64,000 nt of DNA. Source: Leclercia adecarboxylata. GTDB lineage: Bacteria > Pseudomonadota > Gammaproteobacteria > Enterobacterales > Enterobacteriaceae. The stretch spans positions 806,001 to 870,000 of the forward strand of contig NZ_CP035382.1 in assembly GCF_006874705.1 (NCBI RefSeq), written 5' to 3'. This document shows, in pieces, positions 18,672-26,504 of this stretch. The first letter of the stretch is position 1. Each line of letters opens with the position of its first letter. The translations under genes were made by a program, and so were the position numbers. The notes under the pieces are model-generated. The model searched no databases. It saw only the letters and a list, made by a program, of their open reading frames with translations, and was not told the origin of the DNA.

Positions 18672-19130
18672 ATGATGACTACTATCCCAACCCTGCCTTA
18701 CCCGCAATCTGACGAACAGGTTATTCCCCCTTCCCTGACTACGCCGCTTTCTGCTGCTGCGGATCTCTTTGAGGTCGCCGATCGCTGCGCCGCTCTGGTG
18801 AGCGTGTTGATCGAAACGGACGACAGAGCATCCCGCACTACGCTCTGTGAAGGTCTGCTCCACGCGCTGCGCCAGCTGCGTGAACGCTGTGATGCCGAAC
18901 TTCCGCCGCACCTTGTTGCGCAGTTGATCCAGGGGGAAACACTCACCTCCTGTATGCCGGACTGCTGGCAGGAAACCGCCCCTCAGGTGGATTATGCGCT
19001 GGCTTTAGTGCAGGCAATTCTGGGCGGAACGTTGCCCGCCAGCGTCGAGAAAGAACTGACGGGGCTGCTGCACGATCTGGTCTGGCTGGTTAATGAGTTT
19101 GTGAAGGAGCCGTATATTACGGTGCATTGA
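18672..19130 (+). CDS. Hypothetical 152-aa protein in phage-like patch
   Basis: A 152-aa protein I do not recognise. It has a Pro/Thr-rich start (TTIPTLPYPQSDEQVIPPSL), then a mostly helical body with many Leu and Ala and several Cys (RERCDAE, SCMPDCWQE). There is no signal peptide and no membrane span. AGAGAGGATG precedes the tandem ATG codons (18672 or 18675). It follows the ash-like frame and antisense-RNA-like hairpins and is divergent from hydN. Codon use looks like that of the host, unlike the low-GC gene that follows. A phage-derived regulator or inhibitor is possible but not shown. Confidence 0.7.
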   Translation: MMTTIPTLPYPQSDEQVIPPSLTTPLSAAADLFEVADRCAALVSVLIETDDRASRTTLCEGLLHALRQLRERCDAELPPHLVAQLIQGETLTSCMPDCWQETAPQVDYALALVQAILGGTLPASVEKELTGLLHDLVWLVNEFVKEPYITVH

Positions 19131-19635
19131 ATGCGGCTGGAAGTCCGTGAAGGCTGACTCGTTTCAGGTTGTGATAAGGGGCTGTGGAAGGCCCCTTAAT
19201 GCGGTTGAGGATGAGGTTAGCGTTGGGGCTGGTGTTCGATTTTTTATAAGACGACAACATCGGTTGTTACCTATGAGAAACAATGGATGTCTGTTAAGAG
19301 CGAGGAGCGGACATTTCCTTCCATGATGAGACAGGAAGATTTTTGAAAGTGTATGGTCTGTTTACCGGGATACTTACAACCGCACCTGAGAGTCCAAACC
19401 GACTATAGAATTGTGTCCGCGTAATGTAGGTTGGCACACTATTTGTGAAAAAATTTAATACAGAAAACACTACACTCTAAACTCTAATGTTCTGTTGTTA
19501 CCTTTTCACCATCTCCCCTGGAGGCGGTTAGCAATAGATTTTGACTTTGCCTTATTGATCTTTTTATTTAAATTTTTTCAGAGCAGGCAGAGAATTATTG
19601 TTAGGTTTTTTAATAATATTGGGCAGGCGAAAATT
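19131..19635. other. Intergenic stretch with hairpin and left repeat
   Basis: About 505 bases. A hairpin AAGGGGC (19176-19182) / GCCCCTT (19191-19197) may end the 152-aa gene, though no U-run follows. The left 13-bp inverted repeat is at 19304-19316. From about 19440 on the DNA becomes AT-rich (AAAAAATTTAATACAG), and a promoter for the coiled-coil gene is likely there. An in-frame extension from 19495 is possible but unlike a protein start. Confidence 0.5.
19304..19316 (+). repeat. Left 13-bp inverted repeat flanking the low-GC gene
   Basis: GGAGCGGACATTT is the exact reverse complement of AAATGTCCGCTCC at 20757-20769. The pair brackets about 1.44 kb holding the low-GC gene at 19636-20592. 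Confidence 0.6.
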
Positions 19636-20592
19636 ATGTATAAAGCGAAAGCAGGGAAGGCTCTGAACTTAGCTCTGAATAACAGTTCAAAGGCAGAGGC
19701 TTTATCGGCTTTTGGTGTGGCTTTAACTTATGCAACAAAAGGTGGGTTTAACCTATCCACATTACATAAAATTGAAGTTCATGAATCAAAGAGCATAAGC
19801 ACATCTCGGGAAATTGAACTGGTTAACAAATATAACGGGATACTTAAAAAAGCGAAGGAATTTTCCGCGAAGATAGAAAGCCTGACTTATCAACTCGATA
19901 AGACAACTAAATCCTTAGCGGAAACAAAGTCAGCCTTGGCTATCGCTGAATCAAAATTTAGGTCGGCAAATAAAGTTGCAGAAAATATGCGATTACACCG
20001 AGATGAGGCATCAAGAGCTTTAGAAGAAACTTGTAATATTTTATTGAAAACTCAGAGAGATTTTGAAAAAGAGAAAGCAGCATCTCAATGCTTTAAAAAT
20101 GAGTTGGAAAAGCTATCCTCCACACTTACAAAACCAGTTGAATCACCTAAAATTGCCGCAAGTACACCACAAGCAATAATCACCTTCGATATAAATAATA
20201 TTCTAAATGAAATTCAGGAGGATAAAGAAACTGAAAACCGAAAACAAGATCAAAACTTATCATTTCAATCTCTATCTGGCATATACGAAAGCATTATCTT
20301 GTCACCGAATCTTGCGAATAAAAATTTTACACTCCAAAAGCCTGATGCGAGATATGGGAAATTGGAATGGATTGTTAATGGGAATATAAAACTCACCAAC
20401 TACTGGTATGATAACTCATACACAAACTACTATTTCTTTGTTATTCCATCTACACAAGATAAAACAACTTACACATCAGGGATTCACCGTTCTGATACAG
20501 GACCTCGCGGAGGAGATCATGGAAGTTATACTTCCAGATACACAACAATAGAGCAAGGCTTGAAAGAGTTTTTAAAAAAAGCGCTTGATTAA
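19636..20592 (+). CDS. Low-GC coiled-coil protein of unknown function
   Basis: A 318-aa protein I do not recognise. Residues about 50-165 form a long predicted coiled coil (repeated E/K/L/A, such as AETKSALAIAESKFRSANK). The C-terminal about 90 residues look globular and aromatic-rich (TNYWYDNSYTNYYFFVIPS, then GIHRSDTGPRGGDHGSY). No signal peptide is seen if translation starts at ATG 19636 (MYKAKAGKALNLALN). A longer frame from 19495 would add a hydrophobic stretch. Base composition is far more AT-rich than the neighbours, and 13-bp inverted repeats flank it, so recent transfer is likely. A defence or phage-cargo role is only a guess. Confidence 0.75.
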   Translation: MYKAKAGKALNLALNNSSKAEALSAFGVALTYATKGGFNLSTLHKIEVHESKSISTSREIELVNKYNGILKKAKEFSAKIESLTYQLDKTTKSLAETKSALAIAESKFRSANKVAENMRLHRDEASRALEETCNILLKTQRDFEKEKAASQCFKNELEKLSSTLTKPVESPKIAASTPQAIITFDINNILNEIQEDKETENRKQDQNLSFQSLSGIYESIILSPNLANKNFTLQKPDARYGKLEWIVNGNIKLTNYWYDNSYTNYYFFVIPSTQDKTTYTSGIHRSDTGPRGGDHGSYTSRYTTIEQGLKEFLKKALD

Positions 20593-20756
20593 ACTGATTC
20601 CTATGTATTAGACCATTCCCTTATCAACAAAGATATTATTTATGGCATCTCTCTGGGATATAGTGTTTGATCTTATCCACCAACTTTGAACATAAGTGGC
20701 CTGACACCGTTCTACTGTACGATATTCGGTTTTGATAAGTGGCTAAGGATGATACT

Positions 20757-20786
20757 AAATGTCCGCTCCTGGCACAAAGCGGACAT
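20757..20786. repeat. Right 13-bp inverted repeat, also a hairpin
   Basis: AAATGTCCGCTCC (20757-20769) is the inverse copy of the left repeat. It also overlaps a stem of ATGTCCGCT (20759-20767) and AGCGGACAT (20778-20786). On the minus strand this hairpin follows the TolA-like lipoprotein gene by 20 bases and could serve as its terminator. Confidence 0.55.
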
Positions 20787-20805
20787 CCCAGCAATAACCA
20801 CCCAA

Positions 20806-21213
20806 CTACCCCCGCATATCAAACCCAACCTTCTGAAAATCCCTAAACACCTCAGGATTGGTAAACGCCGGGAACTTCGCTTTTTGAGCCGCCAGTTTCA
20901 CCGCCTCACAATACTCCTTATTGCCATTACTGGTTGATACCTTTAACGCTCTACCATCCTGCGCAAACTCCATATGCAGTCTGCATTTTTTGCCCTTCCA
21001 GCGTTCTGGCTCAGCAATTTTATCTTCTATTGCCGCCTTAATACCCCGCGCCTGTGCCCCCCATTCATCCTGATCGTCCCAGCGCCCAGAACTGCAACTC
21101 CCTATTGCTGAGGTTTTGTGGCATCCCGAAGGCTGTAACGGCGCACAACCTGCTAACAGGCTGACCACGACGACAAGCATAAACATCTTCCCTACTCTTT
21201 CATGCGATCTCAC
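20806..21213 (-). CDS. Lipoprotein with TolA domain III-like part
   Basis: A 135-aa predicted lipoprotein. The start has basic residues, then the hydrophobic MLVVVVSLLAGC lipobox with Cys at about residue 23. The mature part (about 50-135) resembles the C-terminal domain of TolA: IKAAIEDKI, WKGKKCRLHMEFAQDG, YCEAVKLAAQKAKFPAF, with the two cysteines TolA uses as a disulfide. The rest of TolA (membrane anchor, long helix) is missing. It may interact with TolB/Pal or act as a decoy for colicins or filamentous phage, which use TolA III; both are inference. GTG start at 21213 with AGGAG eight bases before it. Confidence 0.8.
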   Translation of the reverse strand: MRSHERVGKMFMLVVVVSLLAGCAPLQPSGCHKTSAIGSCSSGRWDDQDEWGAQARGIKAAIEDKIAEPERWKGKKCRLHMEFAQDGRALKVSTSNGNKEYCEAVKLAAQKAKFPAFTNPEVFRDFQKVGFDMRG

Positions 21214-21303
21214 GCCTTAAACTCCTGTGCTCATATACCCGTTAAAATTAATTTCGGTTTAACATTTTACGAAAAACAGAACTAATAAAAAAACAGAGCT
21301 ATA

Positions 21304-21660
21304 AGTCCGGTAAGACGTAAGCCGCCACCGGGCAATTCCAGAGAGGTACACGTAATCAGCAACCTGGTTTAAATATTGTGCTCGCATTTGCCGGGCGGCG
21401 GCTGACGCCTTGCACGGCCTACAAAACCCAGGATATCAACAAATGACGCATATTTCGTAGGCCCGGTAAGGCGCTAGCCGCCACCGGGCAATTCCAGAGA
21501 GGTACACGTAATCAGCAACCTGGTTTAAATATTGTGCTCGCTTATGCCGGGCGGCGGCTGACGCCTTGCACGGCCTACAAAACCCACAATATCAACAAAT
21601 GACGCATATTTCGTAGGCCCGGTAAGGTGCTAGCCGCCACCGGGCATTTCCAGAGAGGTA
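21304..21660. repeat. 156-bp tandem repeat built from REP-like units
   Basis: GCCGCCACCGGGCA starts at 21321, 21477 and 21633, an exact 156-base period, giving about 2.3 copies. Each unit has a REP-like palindrome pair (GTAGGCCCGGTAAGGCGCTAG and GCCGGGCGGCGGCTGACGCC, opposite strands) joined by GTACACGTAATCAGCAACC and AAACCCACAATATCAAC. Differences between copies are few, so the expansion is recent. It fills the gap between the lipoprotein gene and the hycI end. Confidence 0.85.
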
Positions 21661-21676
21661 CCTTTGTGATTACTCG

Positions 21677-22132
21677 CTACAACTCCCCAAACCCCAGCAC
21701 CCCATCCCTCTCCGCCAGGCTTTCATAAACGGTCTCCACCGCCTCTTTTACCTTCTCCGTCATCGGATAATAAAACCCCACAATATCCGGCTGAATACCT
21801 AAGAAGATCACCTCCCCCACATCCCCCCGCAGCTGATCCACCAGATAATTAAGCGGCATATTGTGCGTCGTCATCATAAACATCTCGGCGATGTCGTCCG
21901 GGTCGATACGGCGGATCTCGCCCGGGTTGAGCCCCATATCTGTCGCATCAACAATCAGCAGCCGCGCCGGGCGCAGCTCGCGGATCGCGACCACGTCGTT
22001 TTCCGGGGCGCTGCCGCCGTCGAACACCACCCAGTCGCCGCGCGGCGCTTCGCGGCACATCTCGGCCAGCAGCGGACCGGCGCCGTCGTCGCCCATCATG
22101 CTGTTGCCGACGCAGAGTAATACATCAGTCAC
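21677..22132 (-). CDS. hycI: Hydrogenase 3 maturation endopeptidase HycI
   Basis: A 151-aa protease that cuts the C-terminal tail off HycE once nickel is in place. GNSMMGDDGAGP near the start and THNMPLNYL carry the nickel-sensing Asp/His residues of the HyaD/HycI family. The GTG start at 22130-22132 (complement of CAC) follows GGAGG. It overlaps the end of hycH by 8 bases. Last gene of hycABCDEFGHI. Confidence 0.95.
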   Translation of the reverse strand: MTDVLLCVGNSMMGDDGAGPLLAEMCREAPRGDWVVFDGGSAPENDVVAIRELRPARLLIVDATDMGLNPGEIRRIDPDDIAEMFMMTTHNMPLNYLVDQLRGDVGEVIFLGIQPDIVGFYYPMTEKVKEAVETVYESLAERDGVLGFGEL

Positions 22133-22535
22133 GTTGCCTCCGAACCATCAGATAGATGGCGTTTTCCTGGTGAATGGCGTGGAGCATGCCGAGCATCGCT
22201 TCGCTCCATTCCTGCTGCTGCGCCGTCTGCCGCGCCATTGCGGCGTCAAAGGCGCTGGCCAGCATCACAATATGATTCGCGTCGATCACGATCTCACCGT
22301 AGCGCGGCACACCCTCCATTTTACGCCGCGCCTCGCTCCCCGTTTCCAGGGTGGCGATCCAGTCCAGATACGCCTCCCACGGACAGGTCAGCGCCGCCTC
22401 CAGGCAGTCGATGACCCCCAGATGGTGGCCGATGGCCAGCCCGTAGTAGATCACCTGCTGGGCGTCGTCGGGGGTGTTGTCATTTTCATCAATGAACTTG
22501 CGGCTGAGCTGGCTGAAGACCACGGTTTCGCTCAT
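22125..22535 (-). CDS. hycH: Formate hydrogenlyase assembly protein HycH
   Basis: A 136-aa soluble protein needed in E. coli to convert the HycE precursor into active enzyme. Starts [20 protein letters not shown], as in HycH. No metal-binding cysteines are seen. Its ATG shares a base with the hycG stop (TGATG), showing tight coupling. Confidence 0.93.
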   Translation of the reverse strand: MSETVVFSQLSRKFIDENDNTPDDAQQVIYYGLAIGHHLGVIDCLEAALTCPWEAYLDWIATLETGSEARRKMEGVPRYGEIVIDANHIVMLASAFDAAMARQTAQQQEWSEAMLGMLHAIHQENAIYLMVRRQRD

Positions 22536-23299
22536 CAGATACGCTCCTGCCCGACCACCTCAAGGAGGTTGCCGACGATCTCATTCAGGCGCGGATCGTT
22601 CTCCCGGGCCAGCCAGGCCGCCACGCTTTTATCCCCTTCCAGCAGATGGCGCATAAAGTCGTCGGCGATCTGGCGGCCGTAGCGGTAGCCCGCCAGGCGG
22701 CGCGCGGCGCGGTCGATGCGGACCCGCAGGGGCTGAACCATCTCCGGATGCAGGATCTCGGCGGGCTGGTTGTCCAGCGCCCCCGGCTCGCGGGCGTGGA
22801 TCTTCTGCTCCAGCAGCCCCAGCGCCATGGCAAAACCGTACAGGGTGGCGGCAGGCGACGGCGGGCAGCCGGGAATGTACACATCCACCGGGACGATTTT
22901 GTCGGTGCCGCCCCAGACGCAGTACAGATCGTGGAAGATACCGCCGGAGTTGCCGCAGGCGCCGTAGGAGATACAGATTTTCGGATCGGGGGCCGATTCC
23001 CACGCGCGCAGCGCCGGGGAGCGCATTGCGCGGGTCACCGCCCCGGTAAACAGCAGAATGTCGGCGTGGCGCGGGGATGGCACCACCTTAATGCCGAAGC
23101 GCTCGGTGTCGAAGATCGGCGACAGGGTAGCGAAGATCTCAATCTCGCAGCCGTTGCAGCCGCCGCAGTCCACGCGGTAGACATAGGCGGAGCGCTTGAT
23201 TTTTTTCAGCAGCGAGGCCTTCATGCGGGCGATGGACTCATCCACCGTCACCGGCACCGGGATCCCCTGTTCGTTACGTGGGCCTAAGAGTTCGCTCAT
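22535..23299 (-). CDS. hycG: Hydrogenase 3 small subunit HycG
   Basis: A 254-aa subunit carrying the 4Fe-4S cluster next to the NiFe site; related to NuoB of complex I. The cluster ligands are visible in [18 protein letters not shown] and PGCPPSP. No twin-arginine signal, consistent with the cytoplasm-facing FHL complex. It overlaps hycF by four bases (ATGA). Confidence 0.95.
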   Translation of the reverse strand: MSELLGPRNEQGIPVPVTVDESIARMKASLLKKIKRSAYVYRVDCGGCNGCEIEIFATLSPIFDTERFGIKVVPSPRHADILLFTGAVTRAMRSPALRAWESAPDPKICISYGACGNSGGIFHDLYCVWGGTDKIVPVDVYIPGCPPSPAATLYGFAMALGLLEQKIHAREPGALDNQPAEILHPEMVQPLRVRIDRAARRLAGYRYGRQIADDFMRHLLEGDKSVAAWLARENDPRLNEIVGNLLEVVGQERI

Positions 23300-23841
23300 C
23301 GTGTCGCTTCCTTCATCTCGCGGGTCAGATGGATTTTTTCCGAGGGGGTCAGCCCCTGCAGGCGCTTACAGTCCGGGCAGGTCTCAAAGCTCTCCCGGTG
23401 ATGCTCCGCGCGTTTGTCGCCGTTGTGGCGCAGCAGTTCGATGACGTAGTCGATCTCTTTTTGCACCGCGTACGGGCGCTGACACACCCGGCAGTGGCAG
23501 ACGTCAAAGCGCGACTGCTGGAGAAAATCGGCCTTGCTCCACACCGCCAGCTCATACTCCTGGGAGAGTTTGATGGCGGTGGTCGGGCAGACCTCTTCGC
23601 AGCGCCCGCAGAAGATGCAGCGCCCCAGATTGAACTGCCAGGCAAGCTGACCGTACTGCACATCCGTCTCTACCGTCAGAGCGTTCGACGGACAGGCGTT
23701 CACGCAGGCCGCGCAGCCGATACACTGCTTGGGGTCGTGCTCCGGCTTGCCGCGCATATTTTTGTCGACCGCAATCGGCTGGAGGGGATACGACTCCGTC
23801 ACCGTGCCGGTTTTGATGACTTTTTTGATAAAGGTAAACAT
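23296..23841 (-). CDS. hycF: Formate hydrogenlyase ferredoxin subunit HycF
   Basis: A 181-aa protein related to NuoI, with two 4Fe-4S motifs: [15 protein letters not shown] and [15 protein letters not shown]. Additional CxxC pairs ([14 protein letters not shown]) are in the second half, as in E. coli HycF. It links electron flow from HycB to HycG. Starts 13 bases after hycE. Confidence 0.95.
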   Translation of the reverse strand: MFTFIKKVIKTGTVTESYPLQPIAVDKNMRGKPEHDPKQCIGCAACVNACPSNALTVETDVQYGQLAWQFNLGRCIFCGRCEEVCPTTAIKLSQEYELAVWSKADFLQQSRFDVCHCRVCQRPYAVQKEIDYVIELLRHNGDKRAEHHRESFETCPDCKRLQGLTPSEKIHLTREMKEATR

Positions 23842-23853
23842 GAATGCTCCGGG

Positions 23854-25563
23854 TTATTTCAGCGGCGAGTTCTTGCGTTCAATGCTGTAGCGTTCCAGCT
23901 CTTTGTACGGCACCACCTTGCTCTTCTTCTTACGCACGTCCACCACCGTCATGCGGTCGGTGCAGGAGTAGCAAGGGTCGAGGCTGCCGATAATCAGCGG
24001 CGCGTCGGAGACGGTGTTGCCGCGCAGCATGTAGCGCAGCGTCGGCCAGTTGGCGTAGGTGGCCGCCCGGCAGCGCCAGCGCCACAGCTTCTGGTTGTCG
24101 CCGGTCATGCTCCAGTGGATATCATCCCCGCGCGGCGCTTCGCTGAAGCCCAGCGCAAAGCGGTTCGGGATATAGGTAAAGCCTTCCACCATCAGCTCGC
24201 CGCCCGGCAGGTTGTCGAGACCAAAATCAATCATGTTCAGCGCGGTGTAGACCTCGTTGATGCGCACCTTCAGGCGGGAAATCACGTCGCAGCCCTGCTC
24301 GGTGTGAACCTCCATCGGCAGCAGGCCGTAGCCAACAAACGGGTGGTCGGCGCGGGTATCGCGGGCGTGACCGCTGGCGCGGACCATCGGGCCGACGTTG
24401 CTGAAGTCGCGGGCGATCTGCGGGTCGAGACGACCCACGCCGACGGTGCGCTGGTCGATGTTCGGCGTGCTCAGCAGAATATCCACCAGGTCCTGCACCT
24501 CGCGGCGCATCTGCTGGGCCAGCAGGCGGGTCTGGATCATGTCGTCTTTCAGCAGGTCGCGACGGATGCCGCCGATCAGGTTCAGGCCGTAGGTTTTACG
24601 CGCCCCGGTGAGGATCTCCGCCATCTTCATCGAGGTTTCACGCACGCGGAAGAACTGCATAAAGCCGGAGTCAAACCCGACGAAGTGGCAGGCCAGGCCG
24701 AGGTTCAGCAGGTGCGAGTGCAGGCGTTCCACCTCCAGCAGAATGGCGCGGATCATCTGGGCGCGTTCCGGCACCACGATCCCCATCGCATTCTCCACCG
24801 AGGTGGTGTAGGCCGTGCTGTGGGCAAAGCCGCAGATACCGCAGACGCGATCCGACAGGAAGGTCACTTCGTTGTAGCCCATCCGCGTTTCAGCCAGCTT
24901 CTCCATGCCGCGATGGACGTAGAACAGGCGGTAGTCGGCGTCGATAATGTTCTCGCCGTCGACGAACAGGCGGAAGTGGCCCGGCTCATCGGAGGTGACG
25001 TGCAGGGGGCCAATCGGCACCACGTTGTTCTTCTTATCCCCGAGTTCGTTGATGAACGCATAGGTCTCTTTGTCGGTGGTCGGGGCCGGGCGCTGACGGT
25101 AATCCATGCTGTCTTTACGCAGCGGATAGAGTTCGTCCGGCCAGTCATCCGGCAGCACCAGACGGCGCTCGTCCGGCAGGCCCACCGGCACCAGGCCGTA
25201 CATGTCGCGCACTTCGCGCTCGCCCCACACCGCCGCGGGCACGCGCGGGGTGACGGACGGGAACTCCGGTTTGTCGGCGTCCACCTCCACGCGCACGGTG
25301 AGCCAGCAGCGGGTGCCCTGCTCCATCGACAGCACGTAGTAGACGGCGTAGCTGCCGCAGAGCTGGCGTTCGTCGTTGCCAAACAGCACCGACAGCCAGC
25401 CGCCCTGCTTGTAGTACAGGAACTCGACCACTTCCGGCAGGTAGTTGATTTTCACCGTCACGGTGATTTGATCTTTGGTCTGCCAGGCTTCATCCAGCAC
25501 CACGCCAGGGAAGGCCTGATGCAGTGCGGCGAGATAGTGTTGACCAACTTTTTCTTCAGACAT
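23854..25563 (-). CDS. hycE: Hydrogenase 3 large subunit HycE (NiFe)
   Basis: A 569-aa catalytic subunit of hydrogenase 3, same length as in E. coli. The N-terminal 170 residues are NuoC-like and the rest NuoD-like. Nickel is held by two CxxC pairs: DRVCGICGFAHS and DPCYSCTDR. The 32-residue tail after DR (from MTVVDVRKKK) is the part removed by HycI. It makes H2 from electrons of formate in the cytoplasm. Confidence 0.97.
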   Translation of the reverse strand: MSEEKVGQHYLAALHQAFPGVVLDEAWQTKDQITVTVKINYLPEVVEFLYYKQGGWLSVLFGNDERQLCGSYAVYYVLSMEQGTRCWLTVRVEVDADKPEFPSVTPRVPAAVWGEREVRDMYGLVPVGLPDERRLVLPDDWPDELYPLRKDSMDYRQRPAPTTDKETYAFINELGDKKNNVVPIGPLHVTSDEPGHFRLFVDGENIIDADYRLFYVHRGMEKLAETRMGYNEVTFLSDRVCGICGFAHSTAYTTSVENAMGIVVPERAQMIRAILLEVERLHSHLLNLGLACHFVGFDSGFMQFFRVRETSMKMAEILTGARKTYGLNLIGGIRRDLLKDDMIQTRLLAQQMRREVQDLVDILLSTPNIDQRTVGVGRLDPQIARDFSNVGPMVRASGHARDTRADHPFVGYGLLPMEVHTEQGCDVISRLKVRINEVYTALNMIDFGLDNLPGGELMVEGFTYIPNRFALGFSEAPRGDDIHWSMTGDNQKLWRWRCRAATYANWPTLRYMLRGNTVSDAPLIIGSLDPCYSCTDRMTVVDVRKKKSKVVPYKELERYSIERKNSPLK

Positions 25564-25578
25564 GGGTATTCTCTACAG

Positions 25579-26502
25579 TCACGCCGCCAGCAAGGAGACG
25601 AAAGCTAAAAATGCCAGACCGAAACCGGTCCAGGTAATCCGTGAGGTGGCGTTAAAGCGCAGGCGCGCCATGCTGTTCTCAAACAGGGCAATCACCAGTA
25701 CGCCCACGACCAGCTTGACCACCGCAATGACGATCGCCAGCAGCAGACCGCCTGCGGAGAAGTGGGTCATCTGTCCCCAGGGGATAAACACCCCGACAAA
25801 CATCTGCAACACCACCAGCTGTTTCAGGCTGATGCCCCACTTGAGCACGGCAAAGCCCGCGCCGCTGTATTCCGACAGCGGGCCTTCCTGCAGCTCCTGC
25901 TCGGCCTCGGCAAGGTCAAACGGCAGCTTGCCCATCTCAATGAAGGTGGCGAAGGCGCAGGCGCACATCGCCAGTAACAGCGTCAGGGTGTGGGCCACCG
26001 GCCAGTGGTAGATGGTCGCGGTCACCGCGCTGATGTGAGTGGTGCCCGCCACCTGAGCGGCAACCCACAGACCCAGGAGCAGGATCGGCTCCACCAGCAC
26101 GCCGAGCATCGCTTCACGGCTGGCGCCAATCCCGGTGAAGGGGCTGCCGGTATCCAGCCCGGCGATGGCGAAGAAGAAGCGTGCGATAGCGAAGAGGTAG
26201 ATCAGGGTGATCAGATCCCCCAGCGCAGGCACTGGAGAGGCAACGGTGATCACCGGCAGTGCGGTAGCAATGGCGAACATCACCGCCACCATCACAAACG
26301 GCATCAGACGGAACACCCAGCCGGACGCCGCCGGGGCCACGCTCTGGCGGCCCAGGAGTTTGATCAGATCCCGGTACTCCTGGAAGATATCCGGCCCGCG
26401 ACGGGTATGCAGACGGGCACGCGCCACGCGGGTAATGCCCGCCAGCAGCGGCGCAGCGGCAAACAGCACCAGCGCCTGAATCAAAGCGAAGATGAGGGTC
26501 AT
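25579..26502 (-). CDS. hycD: Formate hydrogenlyase membrane subunit HycD
   Basis: A 307-aa membrane protein related to NuoH, with about eight spans. The conserved GPDIFQEYRDLIKLL loop and the acidic DLAEAEQELQEGPLSEYSG loop at the quinone-site equivalent are present. It anchors HycE/HycG to the membrane. It lies between hycC and hycE with gaps of 2 and 15 bases. Confidence 0.95.
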   Translation of the reverse strand: MTLIFALIQALVLFAAAPLLAGITRVARARLHTRRGPDIFQEYRDLIKLLGRQSVAPAASGWVFRLMPFVMVAVMFAIATALPVITVASPVPALGDLITLIYLFAIARFFFAIAGLDTGSPFTGIGASREAMLGVLVEPILLLGLWVAAQVAGTTHISAVTATIYHWPVAHTLTLLLAMCACAFATFIEMGKLPFDLAEAEQELQEGPLSEYSGAGFAVLKWGISLKQLVVLQMFVGVFIPWGQMTHFSAGGLLLAIVIAVVKLVVGVLVIALFENSMARLRFNATSRITWTGFGLAFLAFVSLLAA

Positions 26503-26504
26503 GC

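Noticed and set aside
18489..18911. 140-codon minus-strand frame over the phage-like patch
   Set aside because: It runs opposite the better supported 152-aa gene and has no start signal or known motif.
21304..21660. Possible CRISPR array
   Set aside because: The repeat unit is 156 bp, made of REP palindromes, with identical rather than unique spacers and no cas genes nearby.
23278..25608. 776-codon open frame on the plus strand opposite hycE/hycF
   Set aside because: It is antisense to well-known genes and its product is His/Arg/Val-rich with no family likeness; long antisense frames are common in GC-rich coding DNA.
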